The notes: generated from the letters alone by a model not told the origin. Shown: positions 1 through 44,199, numbered from the stretch's first letter. The stretch: DNA of 64,000 nt from Metaphire vulgaris (GCA_018105865.1 CM030832.1:12382419-12446418); one strand, 5' to 3'. Program-made: numbers and translations.

Positions 1-370
1 TGTTATAAAATATGAATTATCATTTGTGGTGAGGATGTGTTGTAAATGGAATATGATAAATGACAGCTGAAGTCTCTTTTGTTTATTGAAACAAAGCGTA
101 TTTTTGGTTTTTGCCCTTTAAAAACTGTGGACTTCGAGTAAATTAATGGCTTGGAAGTAATCTATACAGTTTGTGGATATGTGACAAATGAGACACTGAG
201 TGTACCAACTAATTGTTAATGATGAGACATTCATTCATAAAGTAAATTTTGGTGGAATATGCAAGATCTTGCATACTGTGGTTATATCCAATCACTGAAT
301 TATAAGGCGATTTTATTTACATTTTGGTGCTGTTTTCAGCAATGCTGCTATTAATCAGTCAAATTAATAA
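1..370. other. No gene seen at the left edge
   Basis: AT-rich sequence with no convincing exon. It may be intron of the CRK gene, whose missing 5' SH2 exon must lie further left. Nothing else is recognised. Confidence 0.4.
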
Positions 371-530
371 TAACATTCCCTGTATTTCAGTAATTAATCT
401 GATGGATTGATTAATCAGTCAATTTCTGTAATGCCATTATCATAATGCTTGGTCCATCAACTTATGGTTCACAAGTTCCAAACCAAATTAGAATGATGTC
501 AAGCTGGAAAACAATCAATCCAGAACAACA
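371..530. repeat. Dispersed SINE-like repeat copy
   Basis: This stretch resembles 43,590-43,740 in the order of short blocks: repeated AATCAGTCA units, an AATGCCAT block, TCCAAACCAAAT, then a GTCAAGCTGGAAA block. The shared order over about 150 bases suggests two copies of a short interspersed repeat. The family is not recognised. Confidence 0.45.
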
Positions 531-580
531 ATAGAGCTGTTCTGGTAACCATTTCAGAATTATATCACATTTGTCCATTT

Positions 581-1119
581 GTGTCACTGTATATACAGTA
601 TATCAAGAAGGCAATGAGTGATGGTCAGGTTGCCGAGATCCTATCTGACTTCAGTACAGCCACTGCTCCCTTGGGTATGAAAGCCTCCTGGAAAAAGACC
701 CACCTACAAAACCTGGGGTCAGGCTGTAAACCTGCATCAATATACATGGACAGGGAGGCAATGGAATCAACTAAAAGCTTCCTATACCTAGGCAGTCTCC
801 AGTCATCTGCTGGACACTGCAAAGAGGATTCAAAATGTATTGGTCATCCATATTTTCAATGAACAAGATTTGGAAGGACAGTAGACTGTCTCTTGATCCC
901 AAGACTCGCATGTACCGTGCACTCATTTTGTCCATCCTTCTTTATGCAGCGGAAACATGGACCTTAACTCGCGGAAGACCTGAGAGCACTGGAAGCTTTC
1001 TACACAAGGAGCTTGCAGATAATCATGGGAATACGCTGATACGACTTTATTTATCTCAAACAGCATTACCTCAGTTAACTGAAATGTTGTCCAAGCATCG
1101 TCTTGCCCCAGTTAACTGA
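581..1119 (+). mobile_element. LINE reverse-transcriptase fragment (C-terminal part), frameshifted
   Basis: Two overlapping frames (581-862 and 835-1119) together read like the end of a non-LTR retrotransposon reverse transcriptase. Visible pieces are 'LGMKASWKKTHLQNLGSG', 'SFLYLGSLQSSAG' and then 'KIWKDSRLSLDPKTRMYRAL' with 'SILLYAAETWTLT'. The block that follows in this family (a basic GRPRKR-like stretch and a short tail) reappears at 1978-2095, so the element is interrupted by another LINE. The frame change near 840 marks a dead copy. A 28-base unit containing CAGTTAACTGAAATG is repeated directly around 1074 and 1111. Confidence 0.8.
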
Positions 1120-1499
1120 AATGTTGTCCAAGCATCAGATTCATTTTGCATCTATTTGATTCCTTTTGTGATCACAAAACTAGATTACAGAAAGGACTCT
1201 GGTGGTAACGAAGTGGTGAACACCGAAACATCCCGGAGAATTCGGCACCGGCATCAGATTCTGGATTTGACATCTGAACGTCGTTCTGCATACAAATTCC
1301 ATAACCCTTTCTAATCCTAATCTTAAACAAGTAAAATGAATAGATTATTACAGAAACCCAAATTCTACTTAAATATTCTACCTAAACTCTGGTGGGGTAA
1401 ATAGACACCACCCAAGGCCAGAGGGACCCTCAATTGACTCCTGATAGTAGCCAGTGCACGAATTTGCCATCCGCTCCCTGAATCTTCCATGACACACCG

Positions 1500-1976
1500 A
1501 ATTTTTCTCCATTGAACTAGACATTGCATAGTACTGCACACACTACACCATTACTGATGAACCTACATTGGCTCTCAGTCACTGAGCACATAAAATACAA
1601 ACTGATGCTGCTGGTTTTTCTATACCTACATGGTATAGGCCTGGCATATCTCAGAGCTGAACTGCAGTGGACAGCAGATCTCAAGGGTCGACAGCGCTTG
1701 AGGTCAGCCTCTACTACGACAGTACACGTCCCACGTACACGCCACACCTCGGTAGGTGATAGTACCTTCCCAGTTACTGCTGCGAAGACCTGGAATAGTC
1801 TGCCTTCTACTATACAAAACTCATCATCACTCAACACATTCAAAAAGCACCTGAAGACATGGTTTTTGCAGACCAGTTACATGTCTCTAGTTAATAACTA
1901 ACAATGTAATGTGTTCACGCAGTCTACTATCAGATAAGTTACTACATAAATCTTGACTTTTAATAATAATAATAAT
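1500..1976 (+). mobile_element. CR1/L2-type LINE 3' end inserted in the older LINE
   Basis: The open frame 1524-1901 matches the usual C-terminus of CR1/L2-like reverse transcriptases: 'LHWLSVTEHIKYKLMLLVF', a 'ADLKGRQRLRSAS' block, 'VPRTRHTSVGDSTFPVTAAK' and 'TWNSLPST'. It ends with 'FKKHLKTWFL' and stops. A short (TAA)n tail at about 1960-1975 marks the 3' end, as is usual for this group. The 5' limit between 1120 and 1500 is not resolved. Confidence 0.8.
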
Positions 1977-1977
1977 T

Positions 1978-2098
1978 CCTCCTGGAAGCATTCTCTGGGG
2001 CGACCTAGAAAGAGATAGATCGATCAGCTACGACAGGACAACAGCATCCCTATTGAGGCAACGCAACGGCCCACGACTGGCTATGCGAACTAACTAAC
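1978..2098 (+). mobile_element. Resumed tail of the first LINE fragment
   Basis: Translated with breaks, this reads as a 'WGRPRKR' block followed by an 'IDQLRQDNSIPIEATQRPTT' like stretch. That is the usual downstream end of the RT type seen at 581-1119. It lies directly after the tail of the CR1-like insertion, so the two pieces appear to be halves of one older copy. Confidence 0.6.
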
Positions 2099-2265
2099 CA
2101 ATGAGTGATTTTGTGCTTAGGTTCAGGTATTGTTGAGTTTGTATGGAATGTCCAAAATATTTTAATGAATAGTTTACATTTATTATATATTTGTGTTATA
2201 TAAAAGTAAAATTGCACAAAGTGTTATCAGATACATGTATTTATGTGTATGTGTATACTGTATAA

Positions 2266-7150
<4,885 letters not shown>

Positions 7151-7650
7151 GCAAACTGGAAAAGAAATATTTAAGACAATTTTTGTTATTTAAATGCCGT
7201 TCAATGGTGTGCCGTGTAAAAGTGAATTTGTAGTTTTCTATTCAGAGCCATTTTTCTTATTACTCCTTAGCAAAATGCTTAGCCATGTATAAATTTTTGT
7301 AGATGGTAGTGACTTATTATTACCAAATATTTTTAAATATAAATTATTTACCATAAACTCGTCAGTAGTTATCAAATCATTTGCTGCACTACTTGATCTG
7401 CATATGTTGAGAACTTCATGTGGTGCTGTTTGTATTGCCACATTAGAAAGTAATTATTGATATTAGTTTTATAACGGGTGCCAAACTGCTCAGCAAGTGA
7501 AATTTATTGTCATGGGACCAAATGCTCCAATTGTTCAAGTTGGGACAAAACACTAAATTTGCACAGTAATTTAGTAAATCCTTTAAATTATTGATTTGCT
7601 TTTACTTATACATAAATTATTGATAAATAAAATATTACATTGAACTGTGG
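7151..7650 (+). other. CRK: CRK 3' untranslated region with AATAAA
   Basis: AT-rich sequence after the stop. AATAAA at 7626-7631 is the first canonical polyadenylation signal and is followed by TG-rich sequence. The cleavage site itself cannot be read. Confidence 0.7.
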
Positions 7651-8880
7651 TTTTCTTTTGGTATTAACCTAACCCACAAGTCAGGATGTATTCTATGGCT
7701 TATAAATGATCATTACTTATATAGCCTATGCGTGATTAAGTGTAGCGTGATTAAATGTCCGTACACCGTATAAGTCATGGTGTCCCCTCTATTTTGGAGC
7801 CATTGCTATGCCACTGCTCAAGCCCCTTGGCTTGTAGCTCCTGTTTAACCATTGTTTTGTAACAGTGAATCCCTTGGGTGTAAAAATGTGCATAATAGTA
7901 AGCTTGCTATTTGTAAATTTTTCAAATTAATATGCTAAAGACGTGGGAGGCATCCACTGGCTATCAGTATTATTTTTTACAGTTATTTTACTCTTAAAAT
8001 TTTATGAATTTTTTTATATTTAATAATTGAAATTTGCTTGGCAAGCATCTTTGATATTGACTTATAGTAGAAACAACATGTGCAAAAAAAATTTTATTGT
8101 AACAATCAGTCTTCTAAATGCATAACTGGTTAAAACTACAGAACAACTGTAAATTCTAAACTAACACTTAATTGTTTCACGTTAAACCAAACATCAATGT
8201 AAATATACCGGTTGTTAATTTTGACCTGTTCAAGTGAGATTATATAAATTTCAGTTTTGTTTGTCCAGACTTTGATGCATCATCCTTTTCAAAGACGAGT
8301 TTTCGTTTCTTACAATATACGTTGTTGAAATTTGATGCCTTTTGCTTTTCTTCCATATGGCTGGATGTCCAGGGTAACCCGGCTAAAAAACGATGATGAA
8401 AAATAATTTTTTGTGTTCAGCTACACTTACAGCATGATAGTTAATTTCTGCTTTCTGTGTAATTTTTACAACAGCTCTCAGTAATTTGAGTTTTACAGTA
8501 TTTAATGCTCAGGAAAATAACATTTCAATATTAATTACTTTGTGTGTGCAGCATACAAATGAAGTCAAATCTGTTTTTATATACTGCAGAAATATAAAGT
8601 AAAAATGGCAAATGATGTCCATTTAACATAGAATTGGTAATATCACCAGGATTTTGAGGTTAAGCCGTTAATGGCAAGCGATACTTAGTAGGCCTACTTA
8701 CAGTATTTAATGTATTCAAGATATAGGCAATTCTGATGTAGCTCATTGTGTGCATTCAAACTAATGAAGTTGGTAAGAAAGTATATGCTGTATATGTTTT
8801 AAGGCCTCACCCCAGAGAAAAGTGTCTATGGTTGGCCATCAACAACTGTAGTGAATTTGCAACAAAAGTGAGTTGTGTGA
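7651..8880. other. Intergenic, no gene seen
   Basis: AT-rich sequence between the convergent CRK and SHOC1-like genes. The block at 7798-7820 ends in CTATGCCACTG, like the right end of the hAT MITEs further right, so a decayed copy may lie here. Confidence 0.4.
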
Positions 8881-8884
8881 TATA

Positions 8885-9290
8885 AGGCAATGTAACAGAA
8901 TATTTGTATAGCACCTCTTCTGAAGAATCATTCAGAAGTGCTTATTGATAAAGACGAGTTTTAAGTCATTTTAAAAAGAGGGCCATAGTAAAGAGCAATC
9001 CAGAGGATAAGCCAACTGATTTGAAACTTCATTTCAGGAATATGGAGGTTCATGCTTGGGGCTCACTGAGGATACCTCAAGTGTAGACCGAACACATTGC
9101 CAATCAATGACAGAGCTAAGAAGATGAAGTAGTTCTGATAGATATGATGGAGTGGTACCAAAGAGAGAGTGCAACTGCTCTCAACACACGAAAGAAACTT
9201 AACTCAGGCAGGATAAGGCAGCCAATGTAGAACAGATATCATGTAATCACTAATGTGATCAAGTCTTGTGACACCAGCAACCACCAACCC
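8885..9290 (-). mobile_element. CR1/L2-like LINE 3' fragment (decayed)
   Basis: On the - strand the far end reads like the VSQDVITLVT block that also occurs near 61,570. The near end finishes with TGCTATACAAAT, the short 3' signature seen at other LINE ends in this window; 12,616-12,668 carries a second copy of it. The coding frame is destroyed. Confidence 0.5.
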
Positions 9291-9368
9291 TGATTTTTTA
9301 TGGAAATCGGCCAAGATTTTTCAATAGAGTTGGTACAGGGTACTTTTTTATCCAGACACACTGTGTGT

Positions 9369-9371
9369 GTG

Positions 9372-9435
<64 letters not shown>

Positions 9436-9471
9436 CAGTTTATAGCTGGATATATATATATATATATATAT
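9369..9471. repeat. (TA)n microsatellite
   Basis: About 60 bases of uninterrupted TA, a short break, then a second short TA run. Confidence 0.95.
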
Positions 9472-9567
9472 TCATTTGTTGGTGCATGCCTTCATAGGCT
9501 GTAGTTCATTTTCAATATGCAGCAGAAAATGAAATCTGATATTATTTGTTTCTGACTTTTCGCTTAA

Positions 9568-9639
9568 CCCCTTAACCATGTATTTAACTTTAACTCAATG
9601 TAAAATGGATGGATATATCCGGGATCCCCAGTTAAGGGG
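9568..9639. mobile_element. 72-bp piggyBac-like mini-element
   Basis: Flanked exactly by TTAA at 9564-9567 and 9640-9643. The ends are CCCCTTAAC and GTTAAGGGG, a perfect 9-base inverted repeat. TTAA duplication with CCC-type ends is the piggyBac signature. It is too small to encode anything. Confidence 0.7.
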
Positions 9640-9838
9640 TTAATTTTGGCATAGATCCAAATGCTACTATGCTTCATGGAAGTACGCCTACTGTATAGCA
9701 CAACTGCAGAAAATGTTTGGCTTATTAACAAAAAATTATTGTAAAGGGATAATGAATTCTATGAATGCCTATGCACACAGCCAAAATTATATAGCATGAG
9801 AACTCAGGTTCCTGAAAGCAAATAAAAAGGCAACTCAA

Positions 9839-37162
<27,324 letters not shown>

Positions 37163-37994
37163 CTGAAAAGTTCAGTGAATACAAAGGAATTGCTTATAAT
37201 AATAATAACATCATGAAGTCATCAAACTCATTGTAACTACAAATTAAAAATGCCAACTTATAAACATTGCAATAATTTTTTTATTTGCCTTATAGGTACT
37301 AAAGAGCAGTTTCGCATTGAGGATTAGTGGCACCCGGGTGTGGTGCAGTAGACATACTGCACCCTTAACTCATGAAAAATCTGACAAGCAAAGAAAAGAT
37401 CCTCACCGGTTTAATGAGACATTAACTGCTGAAATTAAATTGATGAGCCAAATAAAGATAACTGGCATCTTTTTGGCATCCCTCACCTTCGGCATCCAGG
37501 GTTATTTGCCCCTCCTTAACCCTCACTATGCCACTGCTATAGAGCAAACAAGTATTTCTGCTCATCGACATTTTAATCATATGACAGGTTACATCTTTTG
37601 TCAAGAAGTGGTAAAAATATTCAATGACAGTAAACTTCTACAAATTTATGATTACCGGTAAACTTGGTACCAAAATAAGGCAATACCTCAATAAATGTTC
37701 CAAGGGGTGATCACCCATTTAACCCTAATGTGCGAAGGATGCATAAACCTCATAATGAGCGCAATACAAAGTATAGATTAACAAAAGCATGAAATCTACG
37801 ACTCATGGTCAGAAATATGACTCCTGGTCTAAAATTCTAAAACAAACTGCATGTTTTCAATCTCTAACCAAGTTTTGATTTAAATCAATTTTTTTCACAA
37901 AGTCTAATCAAAGGACCCGATGCATGATTATGATTTCAAGTGAAATCAACTAAATCTTCTGCATTATTAAACCTACATTAAAGAATCTTTATAA

Positions 37995-38186
37995 TCAATT
38001 AATTCCTTCATTCCTTCATTATCTCCTCAAGCCCCTATGTCTAACCTTAAAACCTACCTATTCAAAAAGTCATTTCCTCTGATGCTATAACAATCCATTC
38101 CGACAATCCACCTTGTCTATGGCCATTTCAAGAAAGATTAAGCACATAAGAATAGGCAGCTACTACTGTACTACTTTTTCAAAGTG

Positions 38187-38236
<50 letters not shown>
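37995..38236 (+). mobile_element. CR1/L2-like LINE 3' end with (AT)n tail
   Basis: The block at 38,040-38,090 reads 'SNLKTYLFKKSFPL'-like in translation, the usual C-terminus of CR1-type RT. It is followed by TTTTTCAAAGTGCTATATAT and an AT run as the 3' tail. Confidence 0.6.
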
Positions 38237-38240
<4 letters not shown>

Positions 38241-38389
38241 GAGATTTTACTTACCTACTTCAACTTCACATACGTAGATCTGGGACCCACTGTGGTGAAA
38301 ACATAAAAGCAGCAAATAATTAACTATAAAACTTGCTTTACACAAGTTCAATAGTTCTGCTTCTCACACAGGAGAGAACCACTCTAAAG

Positions 38390-38392
38390 TCA

Positions 38393-38455
<63 letters not shown>

Positions 38456-38460
38456 TATAT
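38390..38460. repeat. (ATT)n microsatellite next to a CAGTGGTTCTCA-family copy
   Basis: About 20 ATT units directly after TCTGCTTCTCACACAGGAGA...GAACCACT at 38,345-38,385. Confidence 0.9.
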
Positions 38461-38732
38461 TATTATTATCTGATTAAATCATATATGTGGCACTCTCCAG
38501 TTCAATTACCTTGCATTAAATAGTCATTAACGCTCATCCTAGAAATTATATTTAATTTAAATACGGTGATTAAAATAATTAAAAATTGTAGATTTAATCT
38601 AATCTATCTAATCTAATCTTACACTTCTATAGAGTCACTTCATAATGCACAGGAGCATCAGCCAATGCTGGCCGGGCAAACGGGTTACAGTCTATGGTGG
38701 ATAAGCCATGTCAAAATGACGGATGTTTTATC

Positions 38733-39020
38733 CAGAGACGTCATTTCACTGTTTTTCAGGGGTGGGAGGAGGAAGACACTTTCGATCTGACAAGTTTACG
38801 AAAAAGTTGACAACATTTTTTTTGCTTGTCAGTCAGTTGGTCATTTTTGCGAATCAAGTCCTTTAGGGGTTGATGACCTTTTTATTATTTTGTATTTTTA
38901 CCTATTATTTAGCCAATTTACATTTAATTAAATAACACAAATATTGGCGAAAAAAAATTCCTCTAAAAATCAAGGGGGCAACGGCCCACGGGCCCCTGCC
39001 CCCCATGCAATGACGTCCCC
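38733..39020. mobile_element. 288-bp hAT-type MITE
   Basis: Ends CAGAGACGTCATT and AATGACGTCCCC. Flanks GTTTTATC and GTTTTAATC differ by one base in length. The inside has the shared TTTTTTTGCTTGTCAG motif. Confidence 0.7.
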
Positions 39021-39138
39021 GTTTTAATCTTGCTCTAAAAATATATAACAAAATGTATCTAACTAGAACATCAAACGAAATCAAGCTTCAACTTTATAGT
39101 AGACCTAATAGGCCTACGTGATTACGGTATAGCATAGT

Positions 39139-39307
39139 ATGCGCACTAGTAGTTTGCGCACCTGGGAGTTTGCGCACTATGAATTTGCGCACCAGGGTTA
39201 GGGTTAGAGTTAGGGTTAACTTTAACCCTAACCATACCCCTGGTACGCCTCTGGTGTGCAAATTCCTAGTGCGCAAACTCCCAGGTGCGCAAACTACTGG
39301 TGCGCAT
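39139..39307. repeat. Foldback element with TTTGCGCAC units and a telomere-like core
   Basis: Two arms of about 80 bases complement each other. Each arm has AGTAGTTTGCGCACC, GGGAGTTTGCGCACTA and AATTTGCGCACCAG. The centre is GGGTTAGGGTTAGAG...TTTAACCCTAACC. The outer ends are ATGCGCAC and GTGCGCAT. Confidence 0.85.
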
Positions 39308-39364
39308 TCTAATGTAAACCGTGACGTCCATTAATATAAGTTCACTAGACACTAGGCATAGTTC

Positions 39365-39707
39365 CAGTGGCGTCATTTCACACTTTTTCTTGGGGGCGAG
39401 AAATTTTTTAAAATTTTTCTTTTCAATTTTTTACAACAATTTTTCAATTTTGTTCAATTTTCAATATTTTTGACTTGACGAGTTTCAAAAAAGTTGACGA
39501 CCTTTTTTTGCTTGTCAGCCCTTTTTTACGATTAGTTGCTTCAAGTTGCTCGACCTTTAAGGCTTTAGGGGCTGCTGACCTTTTTTGTCCCCCAAACGCA
39601 AATGAAGTCCCTGTTTTTGTTTTTTTGTTGCACATTAATACATTATAAATTAATATTTTCATTTCCTTGGGGGGTCCACGGCCCCCAGCCCCCAAATGAC
39701 GCCTCTG
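39365..39707. mobile_element. 343-bp hAT-type MITE
   Basis: Ends CAGTGGCGTCATTTC and AAATGACGCCTCTG. Flanking 8-mers CATAGTTC and CCTAGTTC (7 of 8). Contains GACGACCTTTTTTTGCTTGT at 39,496. Confidence 0.85.
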
Positions 39708-40399
39708 CCTAGTTCACTTCTGCCCGTATGTACTAATCTTTTTGGCTCATTTTTATTTATTTAAATATAATTTAATTATCTAAAATTAACATCTAAAATA
39801 AACAACTTACGCAGAGCAGGACGCTTCGATCGAATACTGTAGCAGAAATTGACTGAAATTCTACGTCTGTAATCTGTATAGATTCTGTAGCAGGGATTCT
39901 ATATCGTGGGTTATGTAGCAGAGATTTTGTAACAGGGATTTTGAACGTTAATATTGTAAGTGGTGATGGAAATTCCAAGCTTTTTGGCAAAGCACTCATG
40001 GACCTCTAGAAACTTTATATTGCGAGTGATTACCTTTTTTGCTTGTCACCCTTTTTCAGGAGTTAAAGGTTAAACCCGTGTATGGACACCCCAACTGCTT
40101 TCAGCGGCTTTAACATTAGCCTACCCTAACTCTCTAACCTTAATTACGGACCCGCCCGGGCCCCTACAGATCGCCGGGACCCTGGGCATTTCCACCTCTC
40201 GGCGATTCTAGCTAATTCATACTAAAGATTAAGTGCCTAGGACTAAAGAGCGACTGCGGTGCTGCTTTCAAAGTGCTATAGAAATTCACGAGAATTTACT
40301 TACTTACTACAGGCCCGTCGACATAAAATTTGGGCCCCTTGGCAGAGCAGTTATTTTTATGGGAAAAGCTTTGCAAAGTGTCTATTATTTATAATAACA

Positions 40400-40741
40400 C
40401 AGTGGCGTAACCAAGGGGGTTTGGTACTAAAACCCCCCTTGCATGGTTGTTCTCAGTGTAGCCAAGAGGGGGTTTGGAGGTTAAACCCCCCCTTTGCTAT
40501 TCGACCAAATTTTTTAATTGCATATCAATATAGTTGTATGCACGCACACACCTATATAATTCACTTATTGAAGCAAAATACCGGTAATAGTTGACGACCT
40601 TTTTTGCTTGTCAGAATTTTTGCCGTTTTGCTAATCATTCATGCGAATCATGATGATAACCTTTTTTGGTTGTCAGAATTTTCCAAAGTTGGGAATCATG
40701 GGAACCATAACCCCCATCAGAAAACCCTGGCTATGCCACTG
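40400..40741. mobile_element. 342-bp hAT-type MITE with perfect 8-bp duplication
   Basis: Target duplication TAATAACA at 40,392-40,399 and 40,742-40,749. Ends CAGTGGCGTAACCAAG and CTGGCTATGCCACTG. It carries the shared T-rich motif at 40,593 and again at 40,655, and one TACCGGTA. Confidence 0.92.
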
Positions 40742-41160
40742 TAATAACATGATACCTTAAAAGATACCAGTTTCTGATTGGCACCTGCAGAGATCAGTCT
40801 AACAAAAACAGAACGAGTGAAGTTTAGGAGAAAGTTTCTTACACTTCCACAAGAAAGTGGCAGAAGACTGCTGTGAACCCACAGCCAGCTAGCACATAGC
40901 ATGGTTTTTAAAATTATATTATAGGTACAATTTTAATTCAACAATAGTTGCATGACTGTATTTTGTTTGAAGGATTTAATAATTTAAAAAACAACTACCA
41001 GATTAAAATAATCATGACAGCTTTGAAGCAGTATCTACAAAAATTATTTAACTAAATTATATGAGCAATGAAATAACAATTATTCAGTAATAAATAAATA
41101 ATAATTTATAAGTACATGATGCATTAGACTCCCATTAAAAATTACAATAAATACGCAAAC

Positions 41161-41370
41161 TATAGCAATTCAGCAGTATTTTGTAATACAAAATTGAACT
41201 GGACAATATAAGTCAAAAATGCTGCAGAAATTGTTTCCACTGGTTGCTCTTGTTGCATGGATTTAGTGCAACAATCATCATTTTTAAAGCATAGCAGAGG
41301 AATGCCATTAGATTTCTGGTAAACCAGAACTTCATCAAACATCAATTGTAGAAAATTTCCGTTGTAAGAA
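41161..41370 (-). CDS. Possible 5' exon of the SHOC1-like gene
   Basis: After TTTCAG at 41,371 an open frame reads 'LQLMFDEVLVYQKSNGIPLL' and 'CFKNDDCCTKSMQQEQPVET', ending in TAG. The composition looks like coding sequence, but I see no good donor and no phase link to 37,162. It might instead be a terminal exon of something else. Confidence 0.3.
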
Positions 41371-41999
41371 CTGAAATACAAAACAAAGAAGTTGAAAGAA
41401 CAGAGAAATTACTGCTACTTTACAGACAATTTGGTTTATTCAATATCTTTTGCCATTATTGACTGTGAACATCAAAATAATCAATGAGGAGTCCAATGAG
41501 TTCAGATATGTAATGAAGCAGTCCATGATCAGTAGGTCAAGTACCATAATTTTACTTGGCTCAGGAGTCCAGTGAGAAATCTTGATTTGTAAGAGAGATT
41601 CGTTGCAGATTTACTCGACTTCAGGCATATTTGTCAACTAGGCCTATGTACATTTTACCAAGGACAGGAAACCATTTCAGAGTCCTAAAGGAACTTCACA
41701 ACTCTCAGTTATGTTGACTGCAAATAACTTGAGATCTAATTCCTAAAAATTTAAGTTAACCCTATAACAACAATAGAGATGCACTGGTAAAAGTAAGAGT
41801 GAATATTATAGTAATAAGGTTTTTCAAGGTTTTGATGTGTTATCTTAGCACTTCCCAAAGTGGATTCCATGTTACCCAGGCATGCTGTCAACTTGCTGTA
41901 AAGGATGTTGCCTAATTATAAGAACCCAAAAATTTTTCATTAATCAAATTTTCAGCAATTGATCTTAATCATTACCATTCTATTCTATTCTATTCTACT

Positions 42000-42797
42000 T
42001 GATAATTTATGTAGCACTATAGCATGGCCAAGGCCAAAGGCAAGAGTGTTTTACAAAAGGCAGTCATACGATATACGAAATAAATGAGTTTTAAGGTTCG
42101 ATAAGAACGACTCGAAGTTGGTTGTCGTGGTCACAGAAGCTGGAAGTGCGTTCCAAAGGAGAGGATTGCCCCGAGTCACGGATCTTTCTCCAAGCTTCAC
42201 GGTCTTGGACGGAGGGGGAATGTAGAGGTGAGATCGTTTGCTAGAACGAAGCTGTTTGTGACTGTCTGTCATCACCAGCCTGCGTATCAACGTCGAAAGA
42301 TATTCCGGGCAGAAAGAGTCATGCAAGGCTCGGAAGGTCAGTGAGCAGCGTTTAAAAACGATACGATCCGGGATCTTGAGCCAATGGAGTTTATCCCTCA
42401 ATAACGGGGTAACGTGGTCATGCCACCTGGCACCGAAAATCATCCGGGCGGCGGCGTTCAGGACCGATTGCAGTCAGCCCAGCTGATAGTCGGGAAGACC
42501 GAGGAGGAGGCTATTACAATAATCCAGCCTAGATAACACCAGGGCATGGACTAGATGTATCGCAGCTGATGTTGAGATGTAACAACGAATCTCCCTAATC
42601 TTTCGGAGCTGAAAGTAACAAGCGCGGGTTACGAAGTTCACTTGGCTGACGAACGATAGGGAGTCATCAAGGAGAACACCAAGGAGGCGCACTTTGGTAG
42701 ACGGAGCGACGACACCATCTCCGATCGTAAACGGCGTTCGACTGATCTGGTGGACCCTTCGAGGGGTGTTAATCCACAACAGTCCAGGCCCATAAGA
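42000..42797 (-). mobile_element. CR1/L2-type LINE 3' portion
   Basis: Two frames (42,474-42,824 and 42,051-42,443) give the end of the RT: 'PSTKVRLLGVLLDDSLSFVS', 'IHLVHALVLSRLDYCNSLLL', then 'WHDHVTPLLRDKLHWLKIPD' and 'GNPLLWNALPAS'. The frame shift near 42,450-42,475 shows a dead copy. The 3' side ends with a GTGCTACATAAAT signature and a (TAGAA)n tail at 41,980-41,998. The 5' side is cut by the element at 42,800. Confidence 0.9.
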
Positions 42798-42799
42798 AG

Positions 42800-43060
42800 T
42801 AGGGGTGCAGAGGTGCGGCTGCACCCCTGGAAAAAATCAGGGGGTGCACCGCACCCCCTGGAAGATAAGGCTGTTTTTTTTGTTCGTGAGGATTTTTAAG
42901 TAGAAGAAAGAGAGAGGATGACTTTTTTTCTTCGCTTGTCAAGGCTTTCGGAGGATAAAGTAAAGTCAGTGACCACCTTTTTTTGCTCGTCAGGGTTTTT
43001 TCAGAGACAAATTTTTCCCCCTTGTCACAACTTTTATCTTGAGAAAATCTGCACCCTCTG
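42800..43060. mobile_element. MITE-like insertion in the LINE
   Basis: Begins AGGGGTGCAGAGGTGCGGC and ends near TCTGCACCCTCTGC, giving short inverted ends. Two copies of the shared T-rich motif lie at 42,918 and 42,971. I could not read a target duplication. Confidence 0.5.
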
Positions 43061-43584
43061 CTGAAAATTCATTCCAACATGCCTTTATTCCAACACTTTA
43101 TTCCAACATGACTTTATTCCAACATTACAACACTTTGGGCATGTTCATGATCATTACCAAGATGAAAACTTTATACTCTGCATGTAAATGCACCACAAAA
43201 TAAATTAAATTGTGAAAATAATTGCTGACGGTCACAAAAACAAGTTACCCGGTAGCACTTACTTAATAGCATGGACGTGGATCGCGGACCTACCTCTGGT
43301 CAATTTAATGTATTGGGGCTACTATTTGGCTTTATTTGGTGACCAATAAAAGTATCATAGTCCAACAAAGTGCATATAAGGTACATATGAGAAAAGAGCT
43401 AAACAGCTTACCATTTTGCAGTTCTGAGATCTCGGTCAAAAACCTGACTGTCCACGTCAGACCATTTTAGACTGCTGAGTCAGATGGTCTTCCGCAAAAG
43501 GACAATGAGGTACCTAGTGTGGGGTCAGATGAGCAAACAGAAGATGACTGGAGCTGGCACCTGAAGACAATCAATCATTCAATC

Positions 43585-43740
43585 AATCAATGCGTCAGTC
43601 AGTCAGTCAGTCAGTTGGTCAGGCAATCAACTTCTATGGCGCCACTATTATAATGCCACGGCATCAGCTGATGGCACACAAAATCCAAACCAAATGAAAT
43701 ACAGGTCAAGCTGGAAACATCAGTCCAAACAAACTACGGT
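43585..43740. repeat. Second copy of the SINE-like repeat at 371-530
   Basis: Starts in (TCAG)n and (AATC)n runs, then follows the same block order as the copy at the left edge (AATGCCA, ATGGCACACAAAATCCAAACCAAAT-like, GTCAAGCTGGAAA). Confidence 0.45.
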
Positions 43741-44199
43741 ACCAAGAAGACATCACTAATGGAATTGTTATTTCTTCTGCTTTACAAACATGGGTGCCAA
43801 CTTACGGATATCCTATGGAGGCCAGTGTTCTTCACATTAACTGAAACTGAGGTTACCAAATAACTTTTAAAAATATCTCTCAGTTTAACTGAAACTAAAA
43901 CTAGCCTAAATATCTTGAAAACTGAAAGTCAAAAACCTAAAAAACAACTGAAACTGAAAAGGCAAAACTGAAAGAACATTGACAAGGCTAAGAAATTTTT
44001 AGTTCAGAATGAAGAAACTAATTAGTCAAAATTTTTAGCTTTTGGAATGCCGGCAAGAAAAATTCAGATGGATTATATTTACTTCTGTGCAATTATAAAA
44101 ACCTCTTAATGAGATATTAGCAGCAGAAAATTATGATCAATATATGGTCTTGCATGTGGGCAGTGGTCCTTGAAATGCATCAAAGGAGTAATTGCTCAC

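Noticed and set aside
1517..1843. - strand frame of 108 codons over the left LINE
   Set aside because: It is the antisense shadow of the + strand LINE frame.
40717..40902. 61-codon - strand frame considered as a SHOC1-like 5' exon
   Set aside because: No phase link to any exon; it starts right at the edge of the hAT MITE.
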